DNA of 64,000 bases, from the NCBI GenBank assembly GCA_003342895.1, contig PTFA01000160.1, positions 784,849-848,848 on the forward strand. Direction: 5' to 3'. The notes under the pieces are model-generated. The model was given only the letters and a program-made list of their open reading frames with translations, had not been told where the DNA came from and ran no database searches. This DNA comes from Casuarius casuarius (Eukaryota > Chordata > Aves > Casuariiformes > Casuariidae). A program made the position numbers and the translations under genes. Shown one piece after another: positions 1-12,310 of this stretch (its first letter is position 1; every line of letters starts with the position of its first letter).

Positions 1-2446
1 GTGCTTTCACTGGATAAAAGGTTATAATTTTCCCGAGCCGGCGCTTTGGACAAGTTCAGGCTCAATCAGCTCTGCTTCAGGCGCGCTTTCCTGGGATGTG
101 TGCAGAGCCTCTCTAAAGGGGTCTCGGCGAACCAATATGGTTTTAATTTTATTCCATCATGTCTGAAGGGGGCTTTTTGGAAACCGCGCTCTGCGTTTGT
201 GGGCGGGGGGGGGGGGCCCAAGTGTGGTTTCGATGATTTAATCAGCCCTTTTGCTACTTAGCAGTTAGCGCTGGGTTGCTGGTTGGGGTCTGCTATTGTG
301 AAACAACCCGGAGTCGCGCAGAAAGTTCTGACTAAATCTGTTGTGAAATCCCCTGGCTATAATTTTGGAGAAATATTGACCCTGGTGGGCTCCTGTGCCG
401 CACGTTAAAAGGAAGCATTCCTAATAAAATATGGTTTGGAAAATTCATTTCAGACTGGAATTCGCTTCTCCAGAAAGCGTTTTAATAAGGAGGTGGGGGA
501 AATGGGACACATCATCCATGCAGCTTTTAAGAATCGGTCATTTCAGCTCATTTCAGCTCTGCTTTTCTCTGCTTCCCTCGTATAAATTTTACTCGGATCT
601 GCTCGCTCGCTAGCTCTGCGGGGCTGTAGAGCAACTTTCTGAAAACAAAATAAATGCATTAAAAAGTTGGGGGGGAGGAGAGGGAAAAACCAGGCGCAGA
701 CAAAAGTCTAATCCTTTGTGGTATTTTTATTCTGTCTTTAATGACATTACGGTGTCCTATTGAATTCTGCGAGCATTGAGTTTGAAGCCTGGTGTCTCTT
801 TGCTTTTTTTAATGCCTTTTACGAGGGACAAAGTGCTTGCGGGAAAGCTGTTTTCGACGGGAACCGTTGGCCTGGAGCTCTGCATCAGTGGGCTAACACT
901 TGTCGGAGCAGATGTAATTTAATTACCGTACTAGTGGGTGCGCGAGGCGCTCCGCGGTATAAGGGCTGGGGAAATACTGAGAACATGCTGCTTATTTTTA
1001 ATTAAAAAAGGCGTTTGGCTCGCTGGGCCCTTGGAGAGGCGCTGCTCCGCCGGAGCGGTCCCGGCCGGCGGGGGCTCGGGGCGTCCAGATGGCAGCGTAA
1101 CCGATCTCATGGCGCGCGTGCACCTCTGCCCGCCGTATCCGAGCGGCTTTTCCTAATCTCCCGAGCCTGGTTTGGATTAAGCAAGCCCGGACGGTCTGGA
1201 GCGGGGTTCATGTTTCCCTCTGCAAGGAGGAGCCGTTCCCGGTGGGAAGGGCCCCGTGTGCCTCCGGGAGAGCCGGTTTTCCGGGGTGTCCTGCCAGGAA
1301 GCACCGGGCCTCGCCGAGCACGCTGCCCGGCCGGCAGCACCGCGGCTCCTGGGATGTCTTTGGGAATGATTGCATTAACGTAAATTAAAAAAAAAAAAAC
1401 AAAAAAGTGAGGGTGAAGCTGCGGCTGTGGCAGTAGCGGGGTAAATACCACTGGATTCTATAAAATAGATTTAACTGCTTCCTTTAAAAGCAAGCGAGTG
1501 CTGCAACAGGGCGGCCGATTGATTGTAAAAGGAGCTGGAGCTTTCCACGCGGCGCAGCAGCTGCCGCGGCTCCCGGAGCCGTGTCGGGAAAGGCGGCCGA
1601 ATTGGGGCTTTTGTGTCGTTTTGGCCATTACGGCCCGGCGGGAGGGTGGCGGGTCATCTGCTCCCGTGATCCTCCACGGTGGCGGTGCCTTCGGTTCGGG
1701 GTGGTTCCTCCTACCCGGAGCAGCCCCCGGGCTGTTCCCGCGGCAGGGACCGGTGCTTGGTGCTCGGCGCTGCACGTCCTGGCGATGGCTCCTGGCTCCT
1801 CGCACGGGGACGTTGCAGCCGGCCGCGCGTCTGCCGAGGTTTCGGTGCCGGCTCCGAGCCCCGGGAGCCAGCAGCTCTCCCCGGCGGCGCCCCTGGGCTG
1901 GATATAGCCGCGTTCAGGTGTCGGTGGCGAGGCCCCGCGCGGAGCAGCTGCGCTTCAGAAATGCCGGCTATTTTTAACCCCGGCCGCGCTGCTCGGGAAT
2001 AACCTCCCGGCAGCGGGGGGAGGCGGCGCGGAGCCCCTCGAGCAGCTCCCAGCCGGATCCGCTGTGGGATGGGGATGCGGGAAGGACTCGCTCCTCGACG
2101 CCTCTCTGCCAGCCGATGCTCCGGCCCCGTCGCACCGCGGGCTCCTGCTCCCTTCCCGCAGGGAAACGCGGGTGCCGGCTCGCACCCCCTGCACCGCGGT
2201 GCTGCTCCGCTCCCGTCACGCAGCGGCCCCCGGGTAGGTGCTTCGGAAAGAGCAAAATGGGGTATTTTCGCTGCTTTCCAGCTATAAAAGCACCCACACC
2301 ACTAACATCGATCGCTGGATGCTGCTTTCTGCGAGGCGGCCGTGCTGGTGGTTGGGCCACGTTAGTTGCAAGCCGAGGACTTGGCGTTTTATTCTCTCTG
2401 CTGCTGGGTTCGGTGTTTTGAAGGGGTTGTAAGAGGCGGGCGCACG

Positions 2447-2580
2447 GATGCGGGAGCGTGCACGTGGACGGGGGAGCGTGCGTGCATGCAAGCGGCGAGG
2501 CGCGCGCACAGGGGAGCGTGCGTGCAGATGCAGGAGCGTGCACGTGGACAGGNGAGCATGCATGCATGCGAGCGGCGAGG
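2447..2580. repeat. Tandem duplication, 80-bp period (1.7 copies)
   Basis: The unit starting gatgcgggagcgtgcacgtg at 2447 recurs at 2527 as gatgcaggagcgtgcacgtg, and both continue into the same gagcggcgagg-type end. The block is rich in alternating gc/gt/ca steps (gcgtgcgtgcatgc), so it is also a candidate Z-DNA former. It contains one N. Confidence 0.85.
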
Positions 2581-4905
2581 TTCCCCAGCGGCTGGGGCGG
2601 GCAGGCGGCCGCGCAGGGCCCGCGGGCACCGGGGCGGCTTTGCACGGCGGCAGCAGTGCTGCAGTCGTGCAGCCGAATGCGAGGGGGAGGCCGCTGCCCC
2701 CCGGGGGCTTCCAGCCCTTTTCCCGCTGGGGTTTCAGGGGGCGCGTTGCACCCGCGGGGCAGCAGAGGCAGCGTACGGGGAGGCTCTGCAGGGAATATCC
2801 TGAGCCGCTCTGCTAAGAGGCCACTTGAGCAGGGGACACGGCTGACGCGTCCCAGGCCTTCCTCGGACTTGAAAGAGCTGGAGCTCGCCTTTGAGTCTGA
2901 GGATTTATGGCCTTTTTAGGCCTCTCCAATAAAAGCAAGGCTCCCTCCGCAGACGGAGCCCACCGTCTCCCTCCTCCGGGCTCGTTATCCCCGGGGATTT
3001 GTGCCGCTTTCTCGCGCGCCCTCGCGCTGCTGCCGCTTCCCGCAGATGCGGGGCCGGGTGTCCTGCCGCGCTGCCACCCCCCTGGTCCCCCTCAGTGGCC
3101 TCGGCATGGGGACGGCCGCCGGCGGGGTCTGGCGCTCGCTGCCGCGAGGCTGCAGCCTGCAAGGCGAGGAGCGGCGGTGCGGATTTTCTCGCTGCCCCCG
3201 AAGAACAAACGTGTTGGAATTAGGCAGCAGGTTACGTTTCCCCGATGCTGAGCAGCAAATGTTTTAAATTTGGCAGCAGAGAGCGGGTGGGAGAAATTTT
3301 CCAGGTATTGCATTACACTTTTTTCCCTGGAAGGGGTCTGCGTTGGTGCTGGGGATTGCAGGGGGTGGGCGAGAGGGGGGGCACCAGGGCGGCAGGGAGC
3401 CGCTTTGCCCATTTCCCCCCGTTTGCACAGGCCGGCAGCAGCCCCCGGGGTCGGTCACCCCCGGGGTGACGTGGGTGACAGCGGGGGTTAATTTGGGGCT
3501 TCCTTGCTCTGGGTGCGATGGGCGGTTTCCACCCGGTGCGGGGCAGCGCCCGGTCCCTCTGGCTCGCCGGGTGCTGCGATTTATCCTAATCTCCAGCTCT
3601 GATGTATTTAATAAACGCTTCATGCAAGAGCGAACCTGGAATTCACCCCAAGCACAGAGCTGGGGCTTGGCCAATTAGTCAATTATTTTAGAATAAGAAT
3701 TTAAAAAAAAAAAAAAAAAGCCTCCCATGCCGTGGGAGGGGAGGACCTGGCCAAGGCATCGCGAGCAGCCCTTCCCTCGGGGCAGCGCGGGGCCGGCGCG
3801 GAGCGAGGCTCGGGGTGCGAGCTCGAGTCCCGGGCAGGTTGTGGTCCGGACCACGCGTCTGCTGGGCAGCCGGGGGTTGCTCGGGGGGGCTGGATGGTGC
3901 TTTGGGAGAAGCTCTTGCTGGGGAGATTTGGTCTCCCAAATTGGGGAGCAGCAGGGCCTGGCTGGGATGCTGTGTTGGGAAGCAGTTTGGGGGTGCAAAG
4001 AGCTGGAGCTGGTGGGATTTCCCCTTCAGCTGTGCTTGCTTTTAAGCCCACGTTATTCTCGTTCCATGTGGACTCCATGGAGATGGCGCCGGGCTGTGCT
4101 GCCGCGTGGGAAAGGCAGGGGAAGGATGCAAACCCAGTACGCACGCTAGCCTGCTGGCTTTGCATCTTCATTTCCCCCCCCCCCCGGATGAACTAGGGAC
4201 GCAGGGGCTGCTGCTCTGTGGTTTTTGCAAAGCCCGGCTGCTGCCGGGGCGGGGGGCGGCGCGGGGGCCGCGTGCCACCGCGGCTCCGGGTGGCGGGAGG
4301 CCGAGCGCCTCGGCGCGCTTTTGATCTCCATCCAGGCTCGGTTCGTGATGGGAGCTGCTTCCCTAATTACCCCCTTTACGCCGCGCTGTTTTGGTTGTCT
4401 GTGCTTATCCAATATCTCTCAGGAAAAAAAAAAAAGCCCTGCCAGGGCGTGTGCCGGGCGGGGAGGGGAGCGTTGCACAGGAATCCTGGAGCGCCGTTCG
4501 CGTCGCCCCGGGTGCTCCCACCTACGGCAGCCGGCTTCGTCTCCTCTCCCGCTCTCGTAACGCCCAGGGTTGGCACGAGGCTCTCCGGGGCCGATGGGCT
4601 GGAGCGCGGTGCCGCCGGGCCGGGGGGGCCGCGGGGGCGACCCGGTTCCACACCGCAGCCCGTGGTGCTGCTCTGCGGTGTCTCCTCCTCCCGAGCGGGT
4701 TGGGTCGGTCTCGCTTGCATTGCACCGTCCCGAGCGGAGAGCGAGCCGCGGGGCCCGTGCCTGCTCCCGGCCTCGGCGCGGGACCGGGAGGCTCCTGGGT
4801 GCCCCCTCCGGGCGCCTCGTGGAGGGCGAGGACTGCGGGTTTCTGGTCCTGCCCTTGCTGTCTGCCCAAGGCGAGTCCCTTTCCCTCGTCCTTAGTTTTC
4901 CTTTT

Positions 4906-4945
4906 CCCCATGGAGGTGCATGGTGTCCCCATGGAGGTGCATGGT
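4906..4945. repeat. 21-bp tandem repeat, two copies
   Basis: ccccatggaggtgcatggt begins at 4906 and again at 4927, with only gt between. This is a short local duplication with no evident function. Confidence 0.85.
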
Positions 4946-5140
4946 CTATGCCGTGGTGCTTCCAGGAGTTAATCCACGCCTGCAAAGCACTCAAGGTCCA
5001 TGGGTCATAAGACATGCAAGAAAGCACTGACGTTGCAGCTTTGTACCAGTGCACAGATGGAGAAAGAAAATTTCTTAATTTCTTTTAAAAACGCTGCTTT
5101 TCCTTAGGGCACCTCGCTGCCAGCGTGCACCCAGCTCGCG

Positions 5141-8100
5141 TCCTGCGTGCTTCAGACCTCGCAGGAGACACCTCACCCCGTCGCTGCCTCCTCCATAGCC
5201 TTTGCCACCTACTTTTTGTTGGGGGAAGGGGGAGAGAGTCACTTTCCTAGTTTATTAAAGATAAAGAGATTTGTTGATAGTACAAATGGTTTCCTTACAC
5301 GAGTATTAAGAGAGGGTGACAGATACAAAAGTAGTGGGATAATTGCTTCCAGCTGCTCGCTGCCGTCCCGCCTCGCCTGGCCACTGCTGCCGTGTGCGTT
5401 CCCAGCGCCGGCGAGCAAACCTCGGGAGTCAGCCTTAAAAGCACGGCCGGCTTCGGGGGTTTTAAACAACTTGAGACAAGGTGGCTCTTGATTTCACCGT
5501 GTCTTTCGGAGACCAGAGCGTGTCGGAAAGGCTGGGGCGTTGCTCTGCGCGTGGGGGCAGGACGCCTCGCGCTGCGGCTGAGACTCTCAGCTACACGAGC
5601 CCCTGAGCTGGGGCTCCGTGAAAAACGTCGAGGGCTGCGGGACCCGTGATGAAATCCAGAATTGGCAGCGCTTTCCCCATTGTCTTCTGCAGGCCGGCCC
5701 CCGAAATCCGGCGCGAAGGACTCTGCCTGTTCTTTCCCGGCTTCCCTGGAGCGCTCGCTGCCGTGGGATGCTTGCACGGCGCAGCGCTGTTTTTGGCATC
5801 CGGGCTCTCTTGTCGAGAGCATCAGTTCTAACGATAGTATTAATGATTATTTATTGGTTCTTAATGCCGAGTAATGTAAACATCTGGCTAATGCAGTGCA
5901 AGCGTTACGAGCGCAGCCGAGCGCGGGCTTATCTGCGGGTGTTTAGCACATGGGTCCCTAAACACTTCATGAATTAGTCGAAGAAGGTGGCCATTGCCCT
6001 TAAAAATGGTGGGTTTTGGTAAACTTTCCTCAAGGTAGAGATTCTTGAGCTGTTTCACTGCTGACCTTCGGGTTAACTCGTGCTTTGCAGCAGTGAGAAA
6101 ATGAGCGGAAGGCGGGTGGTGACGGGGTGGTGACGGGGTGGTTGTCTGATGTTCTCAGCCCAGCGAGGGCCCTGCTAGGAGAACGTCCCCTGGTTTGCAC
6201 AGAGGGACGTGGTCCTGGCCTGCATCGTTACTGAGCTTTGCTCCCTTTTTCCCCTTGCTTGGTGAGTAGGAGCCTCAATTCATAAGCCCAGTTTTAACCT
6301 GATAGTTCTGACCTTGATTTACCCTGGCAATATACCTGCTGATGCGATTTTTTTCGAGGTAGCTGCTATAGAGGAAGTCCAGCCCCATGGTAAAGGCACT
6401 GGAGGAGAAAAGGGAGCAAAATGGCTTGCCACGGCGGTGCTTGCTGATGGACGTGGGTTTTACTTCTCTGCAATCTCCCTTGCTTTTAGGCCTAGACAAA
6501 GCTTGGTGGGAAGGAGAAAGGAAAATGTGAATGTAAAAAATTTACTGGTCCTCTGGTTTCCGTAGCGCCTCTGAAGGTGAGAGTTGAGTCACTTTGCCGT
6601 GTACAAGCTCAGCAATTTCATATCGTCCCCGGAGAGTTGCCGAAGTCACGCAGGGAGAAATAATGCTCGGGGTTAAAAATAGACACTCGACAATAGGAAG
6701 GAAGGACTGAAAAAGCTCCGCGTTAGGGGAAGTGGACAGGAGACTGGTGACAAGCATCTGGGTTACGCTGTACTGCTGGAGCTTAACTTTAATGATTTAG
6801 ACCTGAATTAAACCTAATTTGCACTTGTCATCGTGTGGAGCGGATTTCGCTCCTCGGGTTTGATGTCGATCAACACAGGAGAACTGCCCTGTTTTTAAGG
6901 GTCTTGAAAAAGTTTGCTTTCTCTGCTGGTCCCCTGTTGCTAGTTAATGCTGTGCTCTGCATCGTGCTAGGATACATCCTCGCAGGAGCCTGGGCCTGGA
7001 GAGGAAAGAGATTCATTAAATCCTAATTATTCGAAGAGGGCAGGTGGGAAACAGCTTCCCCCGCCAAACAGCGGAGGAAAATACGGCGCAGGGAGAAAAC
7101 GTCGCGGCCTCTCCAGCGTGCTTTTAGCATGGTCTGGGGAGGGAGGGATTCAAATCGAGTAAGGTCCACCTAGGCTTTTCTTCTCCAGGTGGGATTCGCA
7201 GTCGTGCCTGCGCCGGACGAGCCGTTTGTCGGATGTTTTGTTGCTGGGGGAGTCGGTNTGGGGGCTGCCCCACGGGGCGGCACGGCCGGCGGCGGTGGCC
7301 TGTCCTTGGGCAGCGTGGCCGTGTCCCACTGCGGGAGGAGGAGATGTGAGCGGCCCTGCACGAGATGCAGGACTTGACGCTCACCCCCTCGCTTGAGGCT
7401 TTTGTGCAAACTCCTTAAAACCATCTGCGGAGCCTGCCCAGAAAGCCGGAGCGGCAGCGCGGACCGCGGCGCTCGGTCCCCGCGGCAGGGACACGGCCAG
7501 CATCGTCCTTCCAGGGGCCACCGCCGGGCAGCGGCAGCCCCCCCTCTCCCCCAGGCTTAGCCGGGGGGGCGGGAGGAAGAAAGACGAGGACTCTTGCTGG
7601 AGAAAACCCAGGAGTGATTCCGGCTCCTTGATTAGTTCGGAGCTTTATTCTTTAAGCTCTGTTTCTTTAACTTTGGCAGCTTTCTTGGCCCTCTGCGCTG
7701 CGCGAGATGCCACAAGCGCTGCGCGAACAATAGTGCTCCGAGGTGGGGAAGGAGGGTGGAAAGAGATGAAAGAGGAAAAGTAAAATTGAAGCATGTCTGG
7801 AAGTGCATTTTGATGTAAATGGGACTTTTTGATGGACTTTGAGAGACACCAGCAGAAAGGGCACTGGCCTCCTTCAGTGTGGAGAGCTCCCAGGGCTCTC
7901 CGCTGCGCTCCGGCTCTTTCATTCCACGAGGAAAAGGGCACTTTTTCATCGGCGAAGCGGGCTGTTTTGTTGGGCGCACCTCAGATGGCCGAGTGCCGCG
8001 GCCGGCGGCTCTGACCGCTTCGATGCCGGCGGTAATGGGATCGGAGCCGGTCGCGGCACTTGCAATGCGGAGCCGGCGCTGGGGCCTCTCCCAGGAAAGG

Positions 8101-11100
8101 TGCGGGCAACCTTTGGCCACCCGCCCTCCTCCTCCTCTCCACGAGGGCTCGCTGGCAGCGCAGCGCGGCAGATGTCTTAAATTTAAGACTTGGTTTGGAG
8201 AAGTGTTTGGTTTTGTTTTTTTTCCTTTTTTCCTATTGCAAAAGAGGAAGGGCAAAGGCATCTAGATGGTTTAACAAATTTGACTTTCCTCCCCGGAGGC
8301 CGCCGTTCGAGGCAGATGAGCCCACGAGAGCAGACCGGCTCTCCAGCCAGCCGCCGCNTTACGGGTGTCACCGATGGGGTGGTTGCAGCTCTCCCCTCTC
8401 TCTCCGGTGTCGCCTGTCCAGGAGCTCGGCCTCAGCTGGTTCCTTTCTCCAGGCTTGAACCCTGTCCTTGACCCCCGTTTCGGTGGTGCAATGCCTGCTC
8501 CGTGTGCTGGCTGGCTCTGCAGGTCCTGCGGGCTCCAGCTCCAGGCTCCTTCCTTTTGGGACCTCGTGGCCGGTGGTGGGTGTGTTGACCGGCTGCGTTT
8601 TAAGGAGCAGCTTGTTTTGGGTTTCTTTTGGTTTTTTTTGTTTTTTTGAACACTAAGACGCCAGGAGCACACGCATGCACAACGCTTCCTTTTCAGGCCG
8701 GGCTCTTCAGCTGGTGGCTCTCAGGGACGAGGAGAGGGGTCAGACCTGGGCAGAGCCCACACCCTCTTAAGCCAGCTGAAGTAGCACAGCGTTGATCCTG
8801 TCTTACCCCTTTTTAAAGAAAACGGATGAAGAGTCTTGTTCAAAGTATTGGAATNGTCATTAAATCTCCGGGAAACACAGCCTGCTTTGAACCCACGTAG
8901 GCAAAGCATGGGCAGCCGGGAGTGTAGACCTGCATCTTGGCCTTGCTCCTCTGAACAGCTCCTGCAAACCTCTCCCCTGTTGGAGGAGGATTCAATTTTA
9001 AACTGCCGTCACTCCTTTGATCTCCTGTGATCCCANCCCTTGTCCTTGGCACTGTCTCAACAGCTCTCAAGTGTTTTTGGAGATGTGGCGTTGCCATGAG
9101 TCATTCTTCCTTTCTGCTCTTTTTTTTTCCTTTTCTTTCCCCCAACAGACCCCTTATTAANAGGAAGCATGTTCATCCAGTAAATAAGAGCAAAATAAAA
9201 ACGGTGTTCACAGTTTAAAAGGCACCTCCATCATGTCTGTCGTTACTGTTTCAGAAAAGGCAGAGGTCTGGGAGAGAGGAGAGAAGCAGGTCAGGACGGA
9301 GGAGCATCTCTGGAGGTGCCGCGGGCTGAGATGAGCATCGTTGTTGGAGGGAGGAAGCAGCAGGTCAAGGAACGGGGCCTGTGGGTGAAGCTGGCCCAGG
9401 CCGGGCTTTGCAGAGGGTGTGGGGTGCTGGCACCGCTTTGCGGCGGTCCTTCCTGCTCCTTCCCCTTGCTGCTCTCGGAGGTCGATGCAGGAGGCAGCGG
9501 ACTCCTCTGAGCTTTGCCTCTGCCGCTGTTGCCGAGAGCCAGGGATGGTTGTTGGTCTCCTGTCACCTTTCCACGTGTTCACGTGCTTCTGCTTGGCAGC
9601 TGCTGACCTTGTGAAGACGAGAGGAGGAAAATTAGGACAGAGGAGCTCCCTGGGAGAGAAATTTGACAGGCCGGGGTGGGGGAGAGATGAGAAACCAGGA
9701 AGGTCAGGCAATTTTAGTGTCCGTGTTTCTGCACTGTCTAGAGCAATCATTAACTAAAGCGAGGACTGACCTGTCATTCCCTATATATCTTGTCGGTGAG
9801 CCATTAGTGCTCGGCTTGTGCTTATTCCTCGTATCTCCCAAATGCCTGGCGGACCCAGGACCGCGTTTTGCGGCTGTGCTTTAATGAAGCTGTTCTGANG
9901 GCAGCTCCCAGTCCGAGGCAGTTTAATGTTCTGGTTCCTCGTGATGTAGCTGTGATGTTGTATACGGTGCTGCTGCTGGTTTTCGGGTCCGTTGCTGCCC
10001 TGTGCTCCCATGCACTGCTCGGCGAGCAGGCGATTTTGCACAGCTTTCCCGAGAGAGTCCTCTGCCAAACGGAGGAGCAGAAGTTTGTGCTGCTGCTCTG
10101 TGGCTTGTTGCAGCTTCCTGACTCCGCATTGCTGTTGTGTGATGTGCTTGTTTTTCCTTGTCACAGGACTTTCCCTTCTTATTACACTGAAGCACTTGAA
10201 CATTTTCTACCAGATGATTATAGCTAGGCTCTGATCTTTCCTTTGGTTACTGCCAGCTCCCAGCTTCTGTCAAACTGNGTTTTTCTTCCCTGTTCACACG
10301 ATGTGGGCGCTGCTTTCACCTTTCCTAAGTTGTTGTCGTTGCACATCGAGTTGTCGACAGTCAGAAAATTTACTGCTGGTATAAAACCATCAGAAAATGA
10401 ACTGTTCCTAACAGTTGGTAAAATATCACAAGGCAATTGTGGGGAAACTTGTTTCTTTCTCTGACGCAACTTCTGAGTCAGTCTTTTAATCTCTAATCTA
10501 GGTTTATGGTCATCTTTATTGAAATGCTGGGCTCTGTAAAAAGTTGACATGTATGACCATCATAAAACAGGAGTTATAGGAATCCAAAATCGCCTTGATA
10601 GTCCAAGTGTCTGCAGGAAGCACTTTTAAAATTTGTAATCAGGATTTATTGGTCTTTGTGGCTGGAACTGTCAGTAGAAAATAAAATAATCAGTCCAGGG
10701 TGGATTTTTTTTTTATTGGGATTTGACTCCTGTTCCACATATTTTTAGATCACTTCATGTCCTGCCTACATGCCTAATCCCGTTTTTTTTTTTAACTTGG
10801 GGGCTCCGGGTGACGGGAGGTGGGGGAATTCCATCTGGAAGACTTAATCCGTGTCCTGCTTCCTGGCTCCGCATCCTTGGCAGCAGCAGCAGGTTACGGA
10901 GCGCCCTTCCATGACGGCACGCTTTCCTTCCTTTCNGTGCGCTCCGTGCGTTCGGGAGATGGAGCGTGCTTTCCCGGGTTGACTGTGCCTCCGTGTTTTT
11001 CCTGCGCGCGTCCATGGCAGCACAACCGCTGCGGAGGGCTGAAGACCTTGGGGACATGGAACAATGCAGGAGACCGATGCAGGATCCAGGATCTCCCTCC

Positions 11101-12129
11101 TGGTGCAGGGTGCCGCATCCTGGAAATGATGGTGCCAAGTGGTTTTTTAAGGATTTATGTAACCCACAACGTACACCTTTGACATGCATCCTTCTTAGGC
11201 CAGTAGGAAAAGGGAACAGCAGAGACTTCTTGTGTCTGCTGCGCTCTTCAGCCCTCGCGCTTGCCCCGAGATGGACTTGTATGTGTAGTTCTCCCACGAC
11301 AAGCTGCCCTGGAGACCAGGTCTCAATCCCCTGCGTTCTGGGCCGGTTGCTTTTCTGGTTGTGAAGATGAAAAGCCGGGGAGCACCTGGGGGCTCTCCAG
11401 CTGCCTCCCTGCCTAGAGAGGTCGTTAGCGTTGCCAGCCGGCGGCTGGCGGCTTTGTTCGGCTTTGAGAGGTGCTTCAGTGCGCTTGGCTCCGTGATGGG
11501 TTGGAGAGACACAAGGGCTCTTCCAGACAGCTGCGCAGAAATGGAGGCTACAAGGACATTTATCTCTCAAAACGATTAGATTTCATCCAGGTACAACAGT
11601 ACCGAGACTGGTACGTGAAGCCAGCGTGCATTTTTCTGAAGACAGCCNATCTCTATTCCAGAGCCCCAAGAAATGCAGAAAATGCAGCTTTTTCTGGGTG
11701 GCTTGCTCAGCGTTTAGCTGCCCTCGCGTATGACTTCTTTAATAATATGAATGTGTCTGAGGTCAGTCTGCATCCCCTGGCTCTAGCTGCTACTTTTCTG
11801 CACTNTGGTAAAGGAAACTTCAGTGCCCCCCAGGTTGCTCTTGGGAAGGTGCTTCGTTGTTGAATCTCTTTCATTCTTTTTGACAAGGTAAATTGACTAA
11901 ACTTTTTCCTACTTTTTCCCAATCTTGGAATAATTCCTATACCTTGCACTCGTTGGCTCTCGTTTTCGAGCAGCCCCTTGCCTGTGCGCACACAGGCTCG
12001 GGGGTACGTCCTGTGTCCTGGTTTCTAGAGGTAACGCTTGGCTCTGAGCATCTTCTTGGGCTGACCCCAGTTTTCCAGCGTTCAGGTCCCCAATTGCCTT
12101 GTCCCCCTCTCTGTTCGTGCTTCTGCTAC
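5141..12129. other. Intronic sequence, no gene seen
   Basis: This is mixed-composition intronic DNA. An AT-rich block at about 5815-5960 contains TAAT and gtaaaca motifs and may be a conserved element. An 11-bp tandem repeat lies at 6115-6142. Pyrimidine tracts occur at about 8217-8232, 8629-8647 and 9120-9142. No recognisable coding exon, RNA gene or interspersed repeat was found. Confidence 0.5.
6115..6142. repeat. 11-bp tandem repeat (ggtggtgacgg), 2.5 copies
   Basis: The unit ggtggtgacgg occurs at 6115 and 6126 and then breaks off after ggtggt at 6137. Confidence 0.85.
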
Positions 12130-12310
12130 NCTTGCCATTGTGTGGAGGCAGGATTTTATTCGGAGTGTAGTATGCTGAAGTCTGCACATCTATGCATTTA
12201 CCTTTATCAACTAAACATGTAATTTCATCACAGACGGATGTCAGGTTTGTCAAACAAATCTATTCTTTGTAGAGACATGTGGGCTGGAGTTAATTGGCAT
12301 GCGTAGAAAT
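12130..12310 (-). mobile_element. CR1-class LINE fragment, reverse transcriptase (decayed)
   Basis: Translated on the minus strand, about 12253 down to 12170 reads TNLTSVCDEITCLVDKGKCI. This matches the CR1-type reverse-transcriptase segment with the usual form TNLISFFDEITSLVDKG, which lies just before the YLDF-KAFD motif. The following residues are too decayed to show that motif, and there is no open frame beyond this stretch, so it is a dead fragment. The flanks become AT-rich and show no further similarity I can follow. Confidence 0.75.

Larger units (their letters stand above)
1..5140. other. GC-rich non-coding block with CpG-dense parts
   Basis: The first 900 bases are AT-balanced; about 1000-3250 and 4220-4860 are CpG-dense by eye and resemble CpG islands. 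A 12-base G run lies at 205-216 and a 17-base A run at 3703-3719. All long open frames here run through GC-rich DNA in several frames at once and show no domain or conserved motif, so none is called as a gene. These blocks may be downstream parts of the promoter-proximal CpG region of EFNB1, if exon 1 lies just upstream. Confidence 0.5.

Noticed and set aside
3640..3720. 17-base A run after a short open frame, as a possible retrocopy tail
   Set aside because: No coding similarity or SINE/LINE sequence precedes it and no target-site duplication is visible.
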